NCBI RefSeq assembly: GCF_032229525.1
Contig: NZ_JAVTWB010000119.1
Span: 1-64,000 of the forward strand
Length of the DNA: 64,000 nt
Reading direction: 5' to 3'
From: Accumulibacter sp032229525
GTDB taxonomy: Bacteria > Pseudomonadota > Gammaproteobacteria > Burkholderiales > Rhodocyclaceae
The position numbers and the translations under genes are program-made. Under the pieces are notes generated by a model. The model did not search any database and was not told the DNA's origin. It worked only from the letters and a program-made list of their open reading frames with translations. Below are positions 25,687-33,384 of the stretch, piece after piece. The first letter of the stretch is position 1; each line of letters starts with the position of its first letter.

Positions 25687-25803
25687 GGACTTGGCTCTTA
25701 ACAAGCGGATGGCTTGGCCATCCCCCGCTTCACCTCCCTGAGCGGGTGCCTTATTCCTGTAAGGCATGTTGCCCCCGGCCCCCCTTTGCCGGGGGCTTTT
25801 TTT
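25687..25803 (+). ncRNA. Candidate small RNA convergent with engB
   Basis: About 117 bases with no reading frame fold into three clear hairpins. Hairpin 1 (25703-25730) pairs AAGCG-GATGGC with GCCATC-CCC-CGCTT. Hairpin 2 (25747-25766) is TGCCTT against AAGGCA. Hairpin 3 (25771-25796) is a nine-pair terminator with seven T residues. Between hairpins 1 and 2 lies an exposed CACCTCCC, complementary to Shine-Dalgarno sequences, as in many sRNAs that block translation. The T-tract is only on the plus strand, and no plus-strand gene precedes it, so the terminator must serve an RNA made here. The arrangement (sRNA and engB tail-to-tail) is that of Spot 42 in E. coli. The exact 5' end is a guess. Confidence 0.6.
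25771..25803 (+). terminator. Strong Rho-independent terminator of the candidate small RNA
   Basis: GCCCCCGGC (25771-25779) pairs perfectly with GCCGGGGGC (25788-25796) around an eight-base loop and is followed by seven T residues (25797-25803). On the minus strand there is no T-tract after the hairpin, so it does not serve engB. Confidence 0.88.
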
Positions 25804-25805
25804 GC

Positions 25806-26510
25806 TCAATGCGCTTTGCCAGAACGCCGAGCGCTCCACCCGATGGCGCTGCGTTTCTTGGGACGGGCCGTCTTTTCGCTTGCCAGTCCCGTCGGCGGTA
25901 GTCGCTCTTCGGTGATTTCCAGGCCTAGCCACTCGCCGAGTACCGCTTCTGCCTCGCGGACGCCCGACTTCTGCAAACTTGAAAACAGTTGCTGGGTGCA
26001 GTTGCCGCCAATCTCGGCCAGCACAGCCTTTACCTCCTGAAGAGTCACGGCCTGTTGCTGGCGGGTCAGCTTGTCAGCCTTGGTCAGCAAGACGTGAATC
26101 GGTTTGCCGGTCACTGCGAACCAGTCGAGCATCTGTAGGTCGAGTTCGGTGAGAGGATGGCGACTGTCCATGATCAGGATCAACCCACGGAGCGCTTCAC
26201 GGTAGCGCAGGTAGGGCGCGAGCAAGCCTTCCCATTGGCTGCGGATTTCCTCAGGCGCCTTGGCGAAGCCGTAACCCGGCAGGTCGACGAAGTATTTGCC
26301 CTGTTCAAGCTGGAAATAATTCAGATGCTGCGTGCGCCCCGGTGTTTTGGAGACAAACGCCAACCGCGTGTGGTTGGCCAGCGTGTTGATCGCCGAAGAT
26401 TTGCCGGCATTCGAGCGTCCGGCAAACGCGACCTCGCACTGCGAATCGGTAGGCAAGTCACGCAGGTCGGCAACGGTGGTGCTGAAAGCTGCTTTCTGGA
26501 AGAGGGGCAT
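25806..26510 (-). CDS. engB: Ribosome biogenesis GTP-binding protein EngB/YihA
   Basis: A 234-residue GTPase needed for 50S subunit assembly and cell division. The nucleotide-binding motifs are intact: G1 GRSNAGKSS, G2 region KTPGRTQHLNYF, G3 DLPGYGF, G4 TKAD, and G5 SSLQKSG. The C-terminus carries a basic extension (about 25 residues, RPKKRSAIGWSARRSGKAH) longer than in enterics. The start ATG at 26510 gives the usual N-terminus; a frame to 26555 adds 15 residues. The stop lies two bases past the terminator of the convergent candidate sRNA. Confidence 0.93.
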   Translation of the reverse strand: MPLFQKAAFSTTVADLRDLPTDSQCEVAFAGRSNAGKSSAINTLANHTRLAFVSKTPGRTQHLNYFQLEQGKYFVDLPGYGFAKAPEEIRSQWEGLLAPYLRYREALRGLILIMDSRHPLTELDLQMLDWFAVTGKPIHVLLTKADKLTRQQQAVTLQEVKAVLAEIGGNCTQQLFSSLQKSGVREAEAVLGEWLGLEITEERLPPTGLASEKTARPKKRSAIGWSARRSGKAH

Positions 26511-26632
26511 GGCGGAACCCGAGAGTAGGTGGACAGGTACGTGTCCAGACGGCAAACTAATATAGAATATCAGGTTTGTCGCTTGGCTTCGCCGGCCTCA
26601 GATCAGTCATTGTTGTCAATGGGAGTTTGGAC

Positions 26633-27268
26633 ATGATTCGTACAACGGCACTTGCGCTTCTCCTGGTCGCCAGTTTACCCGCCCTGGCCACAGAACGGGC
26701 GCCCGCAAAGGTTGACCTGGCAAAAGCCCAGGAAATTGCCGAGGGCCTCTGCGTTGCCTGCCACGGTGCCGATGGCAACAGTCCGACGTCGGCCAATCCG
26801 ATCCTTGCTGGCCAGATGCCGGAGTATCTGTACAAGCAGCTGAGCAACTTCAAATCGGTCGACGGAAAGCCACCGCTGCGCGATAACGCGATCATGGGTG
26901 GCATGGTCGCAGCACTGTCGGACGAAGATATGAAGAGCTTGTCGGTGTATTTCTCGCAGCAGAAAATGAAGCCTTCGGTGGCCAAGGACGAAAAGCTCCT
27001 TAGCGAAGGCCGGGCGCTGTGGCGCAAGGGCGATTTTGACAAAGGTATTCCCGCGTGTGCCGGCTGTCACGGCCCCGCCGGTGCCGGTCTGCCGGTACAG
27101 TATCCGCGTCTGGCAGGGCAGTACGCAGAATATACGGTGAACCAGTTGAAGACTTTCCGCAGTCATGAGCGGGCCAACGATTCGGAGAAAATGATGCGCG
27201 TTATTGCCGGCAAGCTCTCCGACCCGCAGATCAACGCGGTCGCCGAGTATGTTGCCGGTCTGCGCTAA
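26633..27268 (+). CDS. Diheme cytochrome c4
   Basis: A 211-residue periplasmic electron carrier with a signal peptide (ALALLLVASLPALA, cleaved near residue 20). It has two cytochrome c domains. The first holds CVACH (40-44) and the second CAGCH (about 142-146), with axial Met residues expected in the GGMVAAL and MMRVIAG segments. Length and spacing match cytochrome c4, which donates electrons to cbb3 or other terminal oxidases. The start ATG at 26633 has GGGAG seven bases upstream. It is divergent from engB, an arrangement common in Betaproteobacteria; the resBC genes that often follow are absent. Confidence 0.92.
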   Translation: MIRTTALALLLVASLPALATERAPAKVDLAKAQEIAEGLCVACHGADGNSPTSANPILAGQMPEYLYKQLSNFKSVDGKPPLRDNAIMGGMVAALSDEDMKSLSVYFSQQKMKPSVAKDEKLLSEGRALWRKGDFDKGIPACAGCHGPAGAGLPVQYPRLAGQYAEYTVNQLKTFRSHERANDSEKMMRVIAGKLSDPQINAVAEYVAGLR

Positions 27269-27497
27269 CAAGAGAGCTTACAGCCATCTGGCGCGGCGGG
27301 CGGCCCCGCCGCTGGGCAGTTGCCTGCCCGATGATCGCGCCACAAGAGGCGGTAGCTATCTAGCAGCTCGTCTTACGGATTTTGGCACTACCGGTACGGG
27401 CCCGATGAACCAGTTCCTGGTTTGACGGTGGCGCTGCTGGGCTGCAGGCAGTACACTTTGATCGTGTTAGTGACTTCCTGACCTGAAAGGACGCTTC

Positions 27498-27962
27498 ATG
27501 AAGACACTTAGGCAAATCCTCGAAAGCAAGAGTGGGCTGTTGGCCACAGTTTCGCCAGACGACTCCGTGCTCAAGGCATTGCAGGTGATGGCCGAACACA
27601 ATGTCGGTGCGGTTCTGGTCATTGATCAGGAACAGCTCCTCGGCATATTCTCGGAGCGAGATTACGCCCGCAAAATGATCCTTCGCGGCAAGTCGTCGAA
27701 GGATACCCGGGTGCGCGACATCATGAGTGGCAAGGTGCTCTACGTGACGCCCAAGCAGACGGTCGATGAGTGCATGGCGATCATGACCGAGCGACACTTC
27801 CGCCATTTGCCGGTTCTTGACGACGACCAGAAGGTCATCGGCATCGTTTCCATCGGCGATGTGGTCAAGGAAATGATCTGCGAACAGCAGTTCATCATCG
27901 AGCAGCTGGGACAGTACATCGCCGGTTCAGCAATTGCCGCGCCCTTGACCCCTCCAGGCTAG
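27498..27962 (+). CDS. Stand-alone two-CBS-domain protein
   Basis: A 154-residue protein made of two CBS domains (about 8-65 and 75-132), a fold that binds adenine nucleotides and senses energy state. Typical segments are AEHNVGAVLVID, GIFSERDYARKMIL, and MTERHFRHLPVLDDD with GIVSIGDVVKEMI. It resembles the widespread inosine-monophosphate-dehydrogenase-like CBS proteins that lack an enzyme domain. ATG at 27498 has AAAGG seven bases upstream. It is transcribed alone, and its partner is unknown. Confidence 0.85.
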   Translation: MKTLRQILESKSGLLATVSPDDSVLKALQVMAEHNVGAVLVIDQEQLLGIFSERDYARKMILRGKSSKDTRVRDIMSGKVLYVTPKQTVDECMAIMTERHFRHLPVLDDDQKVIGIVSIGDVVKEMICEQQFIIEQLGQYIAGSAIAAPLTPPG

Positions 27963-28334
27963 CAACTCAATCACTCTTCCCTCATCGGGGGCGAGAGACT
28001 GTCTTCGCTGCCGCGGGAGCACGCTTCCGCGGCTCGTCGTTGCATTTGCAGTTCTCTTCCGCGCCCGTGTGCCGTGTCCGCCAAACGCCGGTTTGCAGGC
28101 GGAAGGGTGTGCGTGTGCTGCGTCGACCCATCCCGAGCGTGGCGATACTCATTGGTCAAGGTGGTCTGACGAACAGTGCTTTTGCGGACGCTTCGTTGCG
28201 CAAGGTGAAGGCGGTGTCGGCGAGCGCGACGACCATAAAGAGTGGCCCATATCGTTTTCTCGTTGCCCTGAAGCGCCACGGATTCCGGCGCCATGGGCTG
28301 CGTTTCCGACACTCGTTATGCATCGAATTGAACC
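27963..28334. other. Intergenic region before the antiporter, with one strong hairpin
   Basis: About 370 bases without a credible gene. An inverted repeat at 28010-28020 and 28023-28033 (GCCGCGGGAGC against GCTTCCGCGGC, one G-T pair) lies about 50 bases after the CBS stop. It has no T-tract, so it may be a 3' end stabiliser and not a terminator. Short frames on both strands (up to 113 codons) look like chance. Confidence 0.4.
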
Positions 28335-29606
28335 GTGACCTATCCCACCATCCTTAGCGCTTCCCTGTTCCTGCTCATCGTCTTCTCTGTCGAGCGCCTC
28401 TGCCGGCGCTGGGGCGTACCTTCGGTTATTGTCTTGGTCGCCAGCGGACTCGCTGCACGGCCGATGCTTGACTCCCTTGAGGTGACGCTCGGTTGGGCCG
28501 GCACACTGGTGCCCATCGTCGGCACCATCGGTCTCGTGCTGATCGTGCTGGAAGGTGCGCTGGACATCGAGTTGCGGCGCGAGCGTTTGCGCTTGATCGG
28601 GGCCACCTTTTTCCTGGCCACGGCCGGATTCATCATCGCCGTCCTCATCTTTGCCGCTGCCGTCCGGTTCGCGCTCGACCTCAGCGCTGTGCAGTCCGTT
28701 CTGCTGGCCACGGCAGTCGCCGTCATCAGCAGTGCGGTGGCGATTCCTGGCAGCGCTTTTCTCCCGCCCAAGGCGCGCGAGTTCATTGTGTACGAGAGTT
28801 CGATGTCGGACATCATCGGGGTCTTGGTGTTTTTTTCGCTGCTGCATTCGGACGGCAGTATCAAGGGCGCAGTACTGGCGCTGTTGGGCGGCGGCATACT
28901 GTCTCTACTGCTTTCCATGTTGTGTGCTCTGGTGCTGATGGTGGTGCTGTTGCGCGTGTCTGGGCCGATCCGCTTCGTACCGCTGCTGGCGGGTCTGTTC
29001 GCGCTCTACGCCACCGGCGAACTGTTGCACCTCTCGCCACTGATTATGGTGTTGTTTCTCGGGCTGCTGCTCAACAAGCCATCGCTGGTTACCCGTTTCC
29101 CGCCGATCCGTTCGTGGGTCAGCAGCGACTACGAATCAACCTTGTCGGAGTTCAGAATCCTGGTGGTGGAGTTGACCTTCGTCGTGCGGGGGTTTTTCTT
29201 CGTGCTGCTCGGCTACTGGACCGATCTGTCCGATCTCGCTTATCCCGAGGCCTGGATTGGCGCCGCCCTGGTGCTGCTGGTTATCTATGGCAGTCGTTTT
29301 GTCCTGCTGCGGCTGATGCTGGGTCCGGCCGCGGCCGGGCCTTTGATGTGGATCGCGCCGCGTGGTCTGATCACCGTCCTTCTCTTTCTTCATGTTCGCG
29401 AGGCTTTTTCACTGCCGAGCTATCTCAATGGTTCGGTAATTCTGGTGGTATTGACCACCTCGGCACTAATTCTGGTCGCCAGTTTTCAGGTTGGCCGTCA
29501 GCTACGCGCTCCACCCGACGCGCCGCCCTTGCCTGACCCCCCGGACGACGAGGCGACCGCATCGAGCGGCGACGACGCGGCCCCCGATGCGCGCGAGCGG
29601 GCATGA
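28335..29606 (+). CDS. CPA-type cation/proton antiporter
   Basis: A 423-residue membrane protein with about twelve hydrophobic segments, consistent with the monovalent cation:proton antiporter fold (Na+/H+ exchanger, CPA1/CPA2). The characteristic early helix contains GLVLIVLEGALDIELRRERL, an AVISSAVAIPGSAFLP stretch sits in the core, and ESSMSDIIGVLVFFS carries the conserved Glu/Asp pair near the transport site. The C-terminal tail is short, acidic and proline-rich, without a TrkA-N domain. It starts with GTG at 28335. Cation specificity cannot be told from sequence. Confidence 0.82.
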   Translation: MTYPTILSASLFLLIVFSVERLCRRWGVPSVIVLVASGLAARPMLDSLEVTLGWAGTLVPIVGTIGLVLIVLEGALDIELRRERLRLIGATFFLATAGFIIAVLIFAAAVRFALDLSAVQSVLLATAVAVISSAVAIPGSAFLPPKAREFIVYESSMSDIIGVLVFFSLLHSDGSIKGAVLALLGGGILSLLLSMLCALVLMVVLLRVSGPIRFVPLLAGLFALYATGELLHLSPLIMVLFLGLLLNKPSLVTRFPPIRSWVSSDYESTLSEFRILVVELTFVVRGFFFVLLGYWTDLSDLAYPEAWIGAALVLLVIYGSRFVLLRLMLGPAAAGPLMWIAPRGLITVLLFLHVREAFSLPSYLNGSVILVVLTTSALILVASFQVGRQLRAPPDAPPLPDPPDDEATASSGDDAAPDARERA

Positions 29607-29709
29607 ATGCGCTTGTTGGTTGATGGCGATCACCCAGCCGCACCGCCCTCCGCGCAGTTGTCAAAGGGCAGGCCTGGACCGAGAAACCCGATCGGAAGCG
29701 AACCGAGGC

Positions 29710-29738
29710 TTGCTATTTCTTGGGTGCTCGGTTCTAAT
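29710..29738 (+). promoter_or_regulatory. sigma70 promoter of the ilvBN operon
   Basis: TTGCTA (29710-29715) and TCTAAT (29733-29738) are separated by exactly 17 bases. Transcription would begin near 29745, leaving a leader of about 300 bases before ilvB that holds a valine-rich short frame and a terminator hairpin. Confidence 0.6.
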
Positions 29739-29827
29739 CAGTCCTTGGCTTTAGTGACCTCGACCTGACGACAATGCCGCGCTCCGATGACCTTGCTGAT
29801 TTTCGACTTGCTCCTGCGGGAGCGGCG

Positions 29828-29917
29828 GTGATCGTTGCGGTTGGCGCTTCGCTGGTAGGCGAAGTACGTGTGGTACGCGTACTAGCTGGCGCACCGTCGA
29901 GGGCCGGAACACGATAA
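29828..29917 (+). CDS. Valine-rich leader peptide of ilvBN (ivbL-like)
   Basis: A 29-codon frame starts with GTG at 29828, with GGGAG five bases upstream, and stops at TAA 29915. Codons 2-19 include seven valines (codons 3, 5, 10, 13, 15, 16, 18), one isoleucine (2) and two leucines (9, 19), with the cluster V-R-V-V-R-V-L at 13-19. This composition is like E. coli IvbL, the Val/Leu leader of ilvBN. The stop lies 33 bases before a terminator hairpin and 127 bases before ilvB. An ATG in the same frame at 29774 would give a 47-residue form but has no clear ribosome site. The peptide is inferred; stalling here at low Val-tRNA would favour transcription into ilvB. Confidence 0.55.
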   Translation: MIVAVGASLVGEVRVVRVLAGAPSRAGTR

Positions 29918-29949
29918 GTCGAGATTAGAAGAACGACCGCAGATTCCAG

Positions 29950-29990
29950 AAACCCCCGCCGGTGCTAGCCGGACGGGGGTTTCGCTTTTC
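29950..29990 (+). terminator. Attenuator terminator of ilvBN
   Basis: AAACCCCCG (29950-29958) pairs with CGGGGGTTT (29974-29982), with an inner CCGG/CCGG helix (29959-29962, 29969-29972), followed by CGCTTTTC. Upstream GCACCG (29891-29896), just past the valine codons, can pair instead with CGGTGC (29960-29965) and would open the inner stem. Confidence 0.55.
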
Positions 29991-30043
29991 TGGACCAACG
30001 CTCGGTGATGCCCGACGCGACAGTCTTTTTTAAGGAGAGTCCC

Positions 30044-31726
30044 TTGCCCAAGCAACTACCCGAAAACCTCACCGGGGCGCAGATCGTCGTGCGCCTGCTG
30101 GAACGACAGGGCGTTCGTACGCTGGCCGGCATCCCCGGCGGTGCAATTTTGCCGATCTACGACGCCTTGTCGCAGTCGGCGCTGATCCATCACGTTCTTG
30201 CTCGTCATGAGCAGGGCGGCGGTTTCATGGCGCAGGGGATGGCTCGTGCGACCGGTGTAGCGGCGGTGTGCCTGGCCTCGTCGGGGCCAGGGGCGACCAA
30301 CCTGCTGACGGCGATTGCCGATGCCAAACTGGATTCGATTCCGCTGGTGGCGATTACCGGGCAGGTACCACGCGCAATGATTGGTACCGATGCCTTCCAG
30401 GAAGTCGACACCTACGGTCTGAGCATCCCGATCACCAAGCACAATTTTCTGGTCGGCTCGGCCGACGATCTCCTGGATGTCGTGCCACGTGCCTTCCGCA
30501 TCGCTGCCTCGGGTCGTCCCGGACCGGTATTGATCGATATTCCGAAGGACGTGCAGAATCAGTTGGTCGAGGTCAGCGAGTGGCCAGAACCAGGGCGTGC
30601 CGATGTCGTCCCGCTGCCGGATCAGGCGGCGATCCAGGTGGCCGCGGCAATGATCAACGAGGCCAGGAAGCCGATTCTCTACCTCGGTGGCGGGGTCGTG
30701 CATTCGGGCGCCGCCGCAGGCGCCGTGGCGCTGGCTGAAAAGGCCGGGCTGCCGACAGTGATGACCTTGATGGCACTCGGCGCGATGCCGGCCGAGCATC
30801 CGCTGTCACTCGGCATGCTCGGCATGCATGGCGCCCGCTACACCAATCTCGCGCTCGACGAGTGCGATCTGCTGGTCGCCGTCGGTGCCCGCTTCGACGA
30901 CCGGGCGACGGGCAAGGTCGCAGGGTTCTGTCCGCAGGCGAAGATTGTGCATATCGATATCGATCCCTCGGAACTCGACAAGATCAAGACCGCCCACGTC
31001 GGCATTGCCGGTGATGTTCGCGCCGTTCTGCAAATGCTCGTGCCAGGCGTCGAGTTCCAGCAGCGCCATGCCTGGCTGTCGCGCGTGGCCAGCCTGAAGG
31101 CCGATCATCCGCTGCGCCTGCCGGGCATCGACGACCCACGTACGCCCTACGGGCTGATCCGTGCGGTCGCCGATTGCCTCGACGACGAAGCGACGATCAC
31201 CACCGATGTCGGTCAGCATCAGATGTGGGTGGCGCAAGCCTACCCCTTGCGTCGACCGCGCCAGTGGTTGACCTCCGGCGGCCTCGGTACGATGGGCTTT
31301 GGCATGCCGGCAGCCATTGGTGCTGCACTCGCCGAGCCGCAACGGACGGTGGTCTGTTTTACTGGCGACGGCAGCATTCTGATGAATGTGCAGGAACTGG
31401 TGACCGCTGCCGAGGAGAACGTCAACGTCAAAATCGTGCTGATGAACAATTCGTCGCTGGGCCTGGTTTTTCAGCAACAGACGATGTTTTACGGCGAACG
31501 CATTTACGCCTCGAAGTTCAAGGGCATGCCCGACTTCGTTCGCGTTGCCGAGGGCTTCGGGGTGGCGGCCATTGATCTCGACAAGGAGAGCGACCCACTT
31601 GCGGCGTTGGCCGCCGCTTTGTCCACACCCGGGCCGATGCTGATCCATGCCAGCATCGCCACCCATGAACAGGTATTGCCCATGGTGCCACCCGGCGCCG
31701 CCAACAAGGACATGATTGGAGGCTGA
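30044..31726 (+). CDS. ilvB: Acetolactate synthase large subunit
   Basis: A 560-residue thiamine-diphosphate enzyme that makes acetolactate or acetohydroxybutyrate, the first common step of Val, Leu and Ile synthesis. The N-terminal catalytic Glu is in ARHEQGGGFMAQG (about 56), FAD-binding residues are in the middle, and the ThDP/Mg motif GDGSILMNVQEL begins near 441. I start it at TTG 30044, because AAGGAG at 30032-30037 lies six bases upstream. A GTG at 30005 is also open but has no ribosome site. The leader has an attenuator. ilvN begins three bases after the stop; no ilvC follows. Confidence 0.93.
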   Translation: MPKQLPENLTGAQIVVRLLERQGVRTLAGIPGGAILPIYDALSQSALIHHVLARHEQGGGFMAQGMARATGVAAVCLASSGPGATNLLTAIADAKLDSIPLVAITGQVPRAMIGTDAFQEVDTYGLSIPITKHNFLVGSADDLLDVVPRAFRIAASGRPGPVLIDIPKDVQNQLVEVSEWPEPGRADVVPLPDQAAIQVAAAMINEARKPILYLGGGVVHSGAAAGAVALAEKAGLPTVMTLMALGAMPAEHPLSLGMLGMHGARYTNLALDECDLLVAVGARFDDRATGKVAGFCPQAKIVHIDIDPSELDKIKTAHVGIAGDVRAVLQMLVPGVEFQQRHAWLSRVASLKADHPLRLPGIDDPRTPYGLIRAVADCLDDEATITTDVGQHQMWVAQAYPLRRPRQWLTSGGLGTMGFGMPAAIGAALAEPQRTVVCFTGDGSILMNVQELVTAAEENVNVKIVLMNNSSLGLVFQQQTMFYGERIYASKFKGMPDFVRVAEGFGVAAIDLDKESDPLAALAAALSTPGPMLIHASIATHEQVLPMVPPGAANKDMIGG

Positions 31727-31729
31727 ACG

Positions 31730-32038
31730 ATGAACTCGATCTCACGAATGGAAAATCAGGCGCTGGCGCGCACGGTCCTGGAACTGGACGTCAACAACCA
31801 CCCCGGCGTCATGTCGCACGTCGTCGGCCTGTTTTCGCGGCGGGCGTACAACGTCGAAGGCATCCTGGTGATGCCGGTGGGCGGCGGCGTCACCAGTCGC
31901 ATCTGGTTGCTGGTCAACGAGGACGAGCGCCTCGATCAGATGACCAAGCAGGTGGAGAAACTGGAGGATGTTCTCGCCGTGCGCCGGCATGGTGCCGAGC
32001 ACGAGGTCTTCGTTCGCCTCGAGGAGTTCTTTCGCTAG
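31730..32038 (+). CDS. ilvN: Acetolactate synthase small (regulatory) subunit, short ACT type
   Basis: A 102-residue protein with one ACT domain (LELDVNNHPGVMSHVVGLFSRRAYNVEGILVMPV), the valine-sensing subunit of acetolactate synthase. At about 100 residues it matches E. coli IlvN (ilvBN isozyme) and not the roughly 160-residue IlvH typical of ilvBHC operons. It starts three bases after ilvB. In E. coli the ilvBN isozyme is valine-inhibited and controlled by a Val/Leu leader, as seems true here. Confidence 0.88.
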   Translation: MNSISRMENQALARTVLELDVNNHPGVMSHVVGLFSRRAYNVEGILVMPVGGGVTSRIWLLVNEDERLDQMTKQVEKLEDVLAVRRHGAEHEVFVRLEEFFR

Positions 32039-32120
32039 CGATGCAGCGCAAGATCGCCCCCCCATAAGAAACAGAGCAGGTTCGGGTCGTTTGCATGCGG
32101 GCACGGGTGTCGTCGTCGAC

Positions 32121-32413
32121 GACCGCCTGAAGCGTTGGCCGGCCCTGAGCCGCTATGCCGATAGCAGCGGTGACTTGCCGATCGATAAAATCTGCTGGAA
32201 AAACGCGATCAGACCGATCACGCTCGGGCGCCGAAAGTGGTTGTTCACCGGCTCCGAGCGCGCGGCTTGTCGGGCCGTCGCCATCCAGAGGCTTTTGGCC
32301 ACGACACTCAATGGCCTGGAGCCCCGTTTGCCGGGCTCAAGCAAACGCTGGAAAAACTCCCGGCCTGGCTCGCTTATAGCCGGATCAATGAACTACTGCC
32401 GCTGGCTGCGAGC
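32121..32413 (+). pseudogene. Remnant of an IS66-family transposase C-terminus
   Basis: The plus strand encodes, in one frame (32121 to about 32325), LPIDKICWKNAIRPITLGRR and WLFTGSERAACRAVAIQRLL, matching the C-terminal IS66 TnpC pattern '..IDNN..EN.IRPIALGR.NWLFAGS..G..RAA'. It shifts frame near 32325, and continues from 32327 with LKQTLEKLPAWLAYSRINEL, the usual closing segment. Thus it is frame-shifted. The conserved catalytic Glu of the EN.IRPI motif is replaced by Lys. No IS66 inverted repeat or upstream tnpA/tnpB is seen, so only the tail survives, just after ilvN. Confidence 0.68.
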
Positions 32414-32617
32414 AGCGCAACACCCGGTCGGCAATATGCTGTCGGAGAACGCTTAGCGGGCTCCAGGTATGTCGACGGGTCAAAGTGCGCTTTGGCCGTC
32501 ATCTGCGCAGGGCGGGGGTTGAAGGCCGGTCGAGCGGTGTTCAAAAGCGGGTGGATCGAGGATTCCGGAGCTTGCCTGGCGCCGCGCCGCGCACTCGCCA
32601 GGCATGGCCCCGCTTGA

Positions 32618-33079
32618 TCAAGGGGCAGGCCAATCCTTGATGTAGGCCTTGAGCAGCTTGTTTTCCATGTTGCGCTCCTCCAGCACTGCCTTGGCGACGT
32701 CGTGAAAGGAAACGATACCGATGATGGTATCGCCTTCCATGACGGGAACGTAGCGCGTGTGCGTATCGACCATCATGCGACGCAATTCGTCGACGTCCAT
32801 CTCCAGATCGGTGGTTGGTGGATCGCGGTGCATCGCTTCGAGGACGAGAATCTCGGCGATCGGCGGCGTCGGTCCGACACGACGTTCTGTCTGGCGCTTG
32901 GCCAGGATCAACATCACCTCGCGAAAAGTCAGCATTCCCGCCAACTTTCCTCCCTCCGTTACGATCACCGACCCGATGTCGTTGTCGGCCATCATGATCA
33001 CGGCTTCCGAAAGCGGTGAGTCGGGATGTACGGCGAATAGCGCGGTATCTTTGACCTGCAGTACTTCTTTGACCTCCAT
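32618..33079 (-). CDS. Stand-alone two-CBS-domain protein
   Basis: A 153-residue protein of two CBS domains (about 10-65 and 83-140). Typical segments are SEAVIMMADNDIGSVIVTEGG, LTFREVMLIL, and MMVDTHTRYVPVMEGDTIIGIVSFHDVAKAVL. A GGGGGTGAC stretch ends immediately before the start. It resembles the CBS protein at 27.5 kb in layout but not closely in sequence, so the two are separate family members. The ligand is presumably an adenine nucleotide. It has no enzyme domain and no obvious operon partner. Confidence 0.85.
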   Translation of the reverse strand: MEVKEVLQVKDTALFAVHPDSPLSEAVIMMADNDIGSVIVTEGGKLAGMLTFREVMLILAKRQTERRVGPTPPIAEILVLEAMHRDPPTTDLEMDVDELRRMMVDTHTRYVPVMEGDTIIGIVSFHDVAKAVLEERNMENKLLKAYIKDWPAP

Positions 33080-33322
33080 GTCACCCCCTGGATTAGGATA
33101 GCTAGCCGATACGCTTCTTGACTGATCAGGCCGATTCTATCAGATGTCGATCGACATCCGAAAACCGGCGCAGCCCTCTTTTTTCAGGTGGCGAATGCTT
33201 GCCCGCGGTCGCCGCCAGGCACTCCGCTGGCCGACATGAGCACGTTTCAGAATCAGGGAGCGCATCGCGGCTCCAGGGCCATCTTCCTGCGCCGTGCTGC
33301 CGACCGCCAGCTGCCGCCGCAC

Positions 33323-33353
33323 AAAAAACAACGCCCGCGAAGGCGGGCGTTGT
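33323..33353 (-). terminator. Rho-independent terminator of the pntAB operon
   Basis: On the minus strand ACAACGCCCGC pairs with GCGGGCGTTGT (33328-33338 and 33343-33353), an eleven-pair stem with a four-base loop, followed by five T residues (33327 down to 33323). It lies about 30 bases past the pntB stop. Confidence 0.85.
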
Positions 33354-33384
33354 AGCGGGTTCCGACGCGGCAAGAAGCTTCGGA

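Noticed and set aside
28010..28033. Eleven-pair hairpin after the CBS gene considered as a terminator
   Set aside because: No T-tract follows, so I list it only as a hairpin in the intergenic entry.
28040..28357. 105-codon plus-strand frame before the antiporter
   Set aside because: No ribosome site, no family resemblance, and it overlaps the antiporter start.
29774..29831. ATG starts at 29774 and 29787 as alternative ilv leader peptides
   Set aside because: Neither has a Shine-Dalgarno sequence; the 14-codon frame at 29787 has five Leu and one Ile but ends far upstream of the terminator. The GTG at 29828 is better placed.
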